DNA from: Candidatus Azambacteria bacterium RBG_16_47_10
Lineage (GTDB): Bacteria; Patescibacteriota; Minisyncoccia; GWC2-36-17; WO2-46-25
Direction of reading: 5' to 3'
Assembly (NCBI GenBank): GCA_001773975.1
Contig: MEYI01000044.1
Location: forward strand, 5,109 to 13,602
Length of the DNA stretch: 8,494 nt
The position numbers and the translations under genes are program-made. Below, piece by piece: positions 7,180 to 8,494 of this stretch (within the stretch, counting starts at the first letter, position 1; every line of letters starts with the position of its first letter). The notes beneath the pieces were generated by a model, which was not told the DNA's origin, searched no databases, and saw only the letters and a list, made by a program, of their open reading frames with translations.

Positions 7180-7289
7180 GCCCTGTATCAGCTTTGCGTT
7201 TAGCATGGGACAACAGAGGAAGTACCATTACCAATCCAGTGAAGAGAGCCACTGAGCACTGCGGTCGCCGAAAATGCTTGATACGGGGC
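7180..7289 (+). ncRNA. Possible small structured RNA (unidentified) between the pilus operon and tRNA-Arg
   Basis: Bases 7172-7398 contain no convincing gene. Within them GCCCTGTATCA (7180-7190) pairs with TGATACGGGGC (7279-7289) over 11 base pairs with one G-U. AGCAT (7202-7206) pairs with ATGCT (7274-7278) directly inside it. A further hairpin, CAGTG (7237-7241) with CACTG (7250-7254), lies between them. The result is a closed roughly 110-nt fold. No promoter or U-rich terminator is clear, and I cannot match it to a known RNA. It could be the 3' untranslated region of the pilus message. Confidence 0.3.
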
Positions 7290-7398
7290 GTTGCATTTCT
7301 TGCGCAGGTATGGTATTTTCTGTACGTTCTTCCGCGGGAAGCGTGTCTGTGTGCATTGCAGGGCGGTGTGCGCGTCATGGTGAGTTCGCCCGCACTTT

Positions 7399-7473
7399 GT
7401 CCCTGTAGTTCAATGGACAGAACACCAGCCTTCTAAGCTGGTTACGCAGGTTCGATTCCTGCCAGGGACACCA
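7399..7473 (+). tRNA. tRNA-Arg (anticodon TCT)
   Basis: A full cloverleaf is present. The acceptor GTCCCTG pairs with CAGGGAC over seven bases. The D-stem is GTTC/GAAC, the anticodon stem CCAGC/GCTGG with TCT at 7432-7434, and the T-stem GCAGG/CCTGC with loop TTCGATT. Discriminator A is followed by an encoded CCA (7471-7473). It reads AGA/AGG codons. No promoter is obvious, so it may be transcribed with the neighbouring genes. Confidence 0.97.
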
Positions 7474-7492
7474 GAGAGAAGTGTGCATCGTG

Positions 7493-7498
7493 TATAAT
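7493..7498 (+). promoter_or_regulatory. TATAAT box just before the broken tRNA-His
   Basis: There is a perfect TATAAT with no good -35. It is only two bases from the tRNA-like sequence at 7501, so transcription would begin a few bases inside the tRNA half. It may serve the HNH gene and the complete tRNA-His downstream. Moderate to low certainty. Confidence 0.4.
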
Positions 7499-7500
7499 TT

Positions 7501-7537
7501 GGTGGTCGTAGCTCAATTGGCAGAGCACTCGGTTGTG
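7501..7537 (+). pseudogene. 5' half of a tRNA-His (GTG), cut after the anticodon
   Basis: The 37 bases fit a canonical bacterial tRNA-His from G-1 to position 36. They comprise G-1 (7501), acceptor strand GTGGTCG, TA, a D-arm GCTC/GAGC with loop AATTGGCA, A26, anticodon-stem strand CTCGG, TT, and anticodon GTG (7535-7537). The match ends at a run of six T. No strand CCGAG, T-arm or CGACCAC acceptor strand is found downstream in the window. The half cannot pair with the 3' half of the complete tRNA-His at 8073, whose acceptor strand is different. It is therefore a remnant interrupted in the anticodon loop. Confidence 0.75.
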
Positions 7538-7585
7538 TTTTTTCAGAAAGCGGTTGCTTTACATGTGCGGCTCTTTTGGAATATG

Positions 7586-7595
7586 ATGGAGACAT
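7586..7595 (+). repeat. 10-bp direct repeat, left copy (ATGGAGACAT)
   Basis: The same ten bases occur at 8071-8080, where they include the first eight bases of the complete tRNA-His. Here they lie across the start of the HNH gene. The pair therefore bounds almost the whole HNH reading frame, as a target duplication or an acceptor-strand fragment would. Confidence 0.6.
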
Positions 7596-8088
7596 GTATG
7601 CCGCATGCGCAATTTGTAAAAAAGAATTCTACGCAAAACCAAGTTGGATAAGGAAAGGTTGGGGGAAATATTGTTCGAAGCGCTGCCAATTCGAAGGGCA
7701 AAAAAACGGAGAGATTAAACAATGTTTTGTATGTAAAAAAGAAGTGTACCGTTCTTGGAAGAGTCTCGAGGGGTCGGAGAGTAAGAAGTATTTTTGCGGG
7801 AAATCATGTCAAGCAATTTGGAGGAATACCGCGGCGCGTACGGGTCCTGATCATCCGAATTGGAAAGGCGGGGAGAGCTCGTATAAAGATATTCTTATGC
7901 GCAGTAGACAGCTGAAGGCATGCAGAAAATGCGGCATAAAAGATAAACGAGTGCTTGCTGTCCATCATATTGATCATGATAGAAAGAATAATATGATTGG
8001 TAACCTCGCATGGCTTTGTCATAATTGCCATTATCTTATTCATCATGATATAACAGAGCGGCAGAGATTTATGGAGACATTGGTGTAG
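7594..8088 (+). CDS. Zinc-finger HNH endonuclease (homing-type), between two tRNA-His sequences
   Basis: The ATG start gives 164 residues. A TTG at 7576 would add six, but no ribosome site supports it, while GGAGA lies just before the ATG, although very close. Two similar zinc-finger-like units come first (C5, C8, C27, C31 and C44, C47, C68, C72). Then comes GPDHPNWKGG (84-93), a linker seen in many HNH proteins. The HNH domain follows, with C110/C113, VHHIDH at 123-128, N137 and LCHNCH at 141-146; H124/H125, N137 and H146 are the likely catalytic positions. Such small HNH enzymes are often homing or intron-linked nucleases that cut one DNA site. Its last codons lie inside the complete tRNA-His, with TAG at 8086-8088. 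The bracketing tRNA-His pieces suggest that a tRNA-His gene is its target. Family is clear; target is inferred. Confidence 0.85.
   Translation: MYAACAICKKEFYAKPSWIRKGWGKYCSKRCQFEGQKNGEIKQCFVCKKEVYRSWKSLEGSESKKYFCGKSCQAIWRNTAARTGPDHPNWKGGESSYKDILMRSRQLKACRKCGIKDKRVLAVHHIDHDRKNNMIGNLAWLCHNCHYLIHHDITERQRFMETLV
8071..8080 (+). repeat. 10-bp direct repeat, right copy (ATGGAGACAT)
   Basis: This is the second copy of the repeat at 7586-7595. Removing one copy plus the sequence between them would leave an intact tRNA-His(GTG) with its 5' flank, which fits precise insertion or excision of the HNH gene. Confidence 0.6.
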
Positions 8089-8147
8089 TGGCAGCACAAC
8101 AGGTTGTGGTCCTGTTAGCAGGGGTTCGAATCCCCTATGTCTCCCCA
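8073..8147 (+). tRNA. tRNA-His (anticodon GTG), complete
   Basis: A full cloverleaf is present. The His-specific extra G-1 (8073) pairs with discriminator C73 (8144), extending the acceptor stem to eight base pairs (GGAGACAT with ATGTCTCC), followed by encoded CCA (8145-8147). The D-stem is GTGT/GCAC with one wobble, the anticodon stem ACAGG/CCTGT with GTG at 8106-8108, the variable loop four bases, and the T-stem AGGGG/CCCCT. Its sequence is very different from the tRNA-His half at 7501, so the two are not recent copies. The first 16 bases are also the end of the HNH reading frame. It presumably supplies the only functional tRNA-His of this locus. Confidence 0.95.
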
Positions 8148-8198
8148 ATACTAGTAGGACTTGAACGCCGGAGCGATGTTTCGAAAGAATGAATGAGA

Positions 8199-8259
8199 AA
8201 TGGGGTCAGCCACCATTTCTTCGCAATTTTATAATGGAAGAATGGTACCTGACCCCATT
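8199..8259. repeat. Imperfect palindrome with AATGGGGTCAG / CTGACCCCATT ends
   Basis: The eleven end bases at 8199-8209 and 8249-8259 are perfect inverted copies. Pairing continues inward imperfectly (CACCATTTCTTC against the complement of GAAGAATGGTAC). At 61 bp with no gene, it looks like a small non-autonomous palindromic element. From memory, palindromes with GGGGTCAG ends accompany IS200-like REP-associated transposases in several bacteria; no such gene lies in this window. No U-run follows, so it is not a classic terminator for the tRNA-His. Confidence 0.6.
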
Positions 8260-8286
8260 AACTGATTCCTTATAAGGGTATATAAT
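8258..8286 (+). promoter_or_regulatory. Promoter for the PAP2 gene (TTAACT - 17 bp - TATAAT)
   Basis: TATAAT at 8281-8286 is a perfect -10, and TTAACT at 8258-8263 matches four of six -35 positions with an ideal 17-base spacer. The ATG lies eight bases after the -10, so the message would be leaderless or have a leader of one or two bases. The -35 begins on the last two bases of the GGGGTCAG palindrome, so the element contributes part of the promoter. Confidence 0.65.
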
Positions 8287-8294
8287 CATACAGC

Positions 8295-8494
8295 ATGAAT
8301 TCCATTGTCATATTTAGCGCAGAATATCTATATCTCTTTTTGGTTGCCGCGCTAGTCATTTATTTTTTAGCGCAGCCACGAAGCAGGCAGAGATCCATTG
8401 CCGTGTTGGCGGTTATTTTTTTGCCGATCGCATATGGTGCCGCAAAACTGGCGTCACTGTTTTTTTATAACCCGCGCCCATTTGTGAGCGATGC
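8295..8494 (+). CDS. PAP2-type membrane phosphatase, probable undecaprenyl-diphosphatase (3' truncated)
   Basis: About 66 residues are visible before the right edge. There is a first hydrophobic segment (about 3-23) after a short N-terminus, a basic loop (RSRQR), a second membrane segment (about 34-50), then KLASLFFYNPRPF. The last fits the first catalytic motif of the PAP2 superfamily (K followed by RP) and looks like BcrC-type enzymes. These hydrolyse undecaprenyl diphosphate at the outer face of the membrane to recycle the cell-wall lipid carrier. The second and third motifs (PSGH and SRxxxxxH types) lie beyond the window, so substrate assignment is tentative. No Shine-Dalgarno sequence is present; the start sits directly after its promoter. 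Confidence 0.72.
   Translation, partial: MNSIVIFSAEYLYLFLVAALVIYFLAQPRSRQRSIAVLAVIFLPIAYGAAKLASLFFYNPRPFVSD

Noticed and set aside
7172..7398. RNase P RNA, SRP RNA or tmRNA in the intergenic stretch
   Set aside because: The AGAGGAAGTACC segment recalls the RNase P GAGGAAAGTCC motif only weakly. No matching partner motifs, SRP tip sequence or tag ORF are visible, and the length is too short for RNase P or tmRNA.
7576..7593. TTG start for the HNH gene
   Set aside because: It adds six residues outside the first zinc-finger unit, has no ribosome site, and an ATG lies at 7594 directly before the conserved part.
388..8088. Recoding of TGA as glycine, as in some Candidate Phyla Radiation lineages
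   Set aside because: None of the main genes ends with TGA, which raised the question. However, every gene is full length without internal TGA, so the standard code explains all of them.
7538..8104. A group I intron between the tRNA-His half at 7501 and the tRNA-His at 8073, with the HNH as intron ORF
   Set aside because: The downstream tRNA is complete by itself and its 3' acceptor strand cannot pair with the 7501 acceptor strand. Joining the halves gives no valid tRNA, and I could not identify intron core helices.
8148..8180. A reverse-strand tRNA 3' fragment (complement GTTCAAGTCC)
   Set aside because: The bases flanking the T-loop-like sequence do not form a T-stem, and no acceptor or CCA follows. 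It is probably chance.

Overview
The window reads as a stretch of a Patescibacteria (Candidate Phyla Radiation) genome. This is inferred from gene content: type IV pilus genes without pilP or pilQ, prepilin leaders of the KLKAERG|F kind, starts without clear Shine-Dalgarno sequences, near-leaderless promoters, and tRNAs with encoded CCA. All supported genes lie on the + strand and read normally with the standard genetic code.

Bases 2-7171 are one pilus-assembly locus. The order is a 5'-truncated probable pseudopilin, a PilV-like and a PilW-like minor pseudopilin, a 979-residue PilX-like pseudopilin, then pilM, pilN, pilO and a small membrane protein. The large pseudopilin carries a seven-copy 50-residue repeat (a probable seven-bladed beta-propeller) and a second sugar-binding-like or anchor-type domain. 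The pseudopilins probably form the pilus tip. PilM, PilN and PilO form the inner-membrane platform that couples the assembly motor to the fibre.

A family of about 100-bp palindrome-flanked repeats sits at three junctions of this locus (865-966, 1488-1587, 5600-5718). In two copies the repeat supplies the start codon and nearly the whole prepilin leader of the next gene. In the third it forms a 25-codon ORF whose stop overlaps the pilN start. In all three copies the ATG lies in the loop of the hairpin formed by the repeat arms.

Bases 7172-7398 have no convincing gene but can form a long-range helix, so they may hold a small structured RNA. A tRNA-Arg(TCT) follows. Next comes the exact 5' half of a canonical tRNA-His that stops after the anticodon, then a zinc-finger HNH endonuclease gene, then a complete tRNA-His(GTG) of different sequence that overlaps the last codons of the HNH gene. 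A 10-bp direct repeat bounds the HNH gene. This looks like a tRNA-His gene broken by an HNH element and replaced by a second tRNA-His. It is the most unusual arrangement in the window.

An imperfect palindrome with GGGGTCAG ends (8199-8259) comes next. A consensus-like promoter and the 5' end of a PAP2-type membrane phosphatase gene then run off the right edge.
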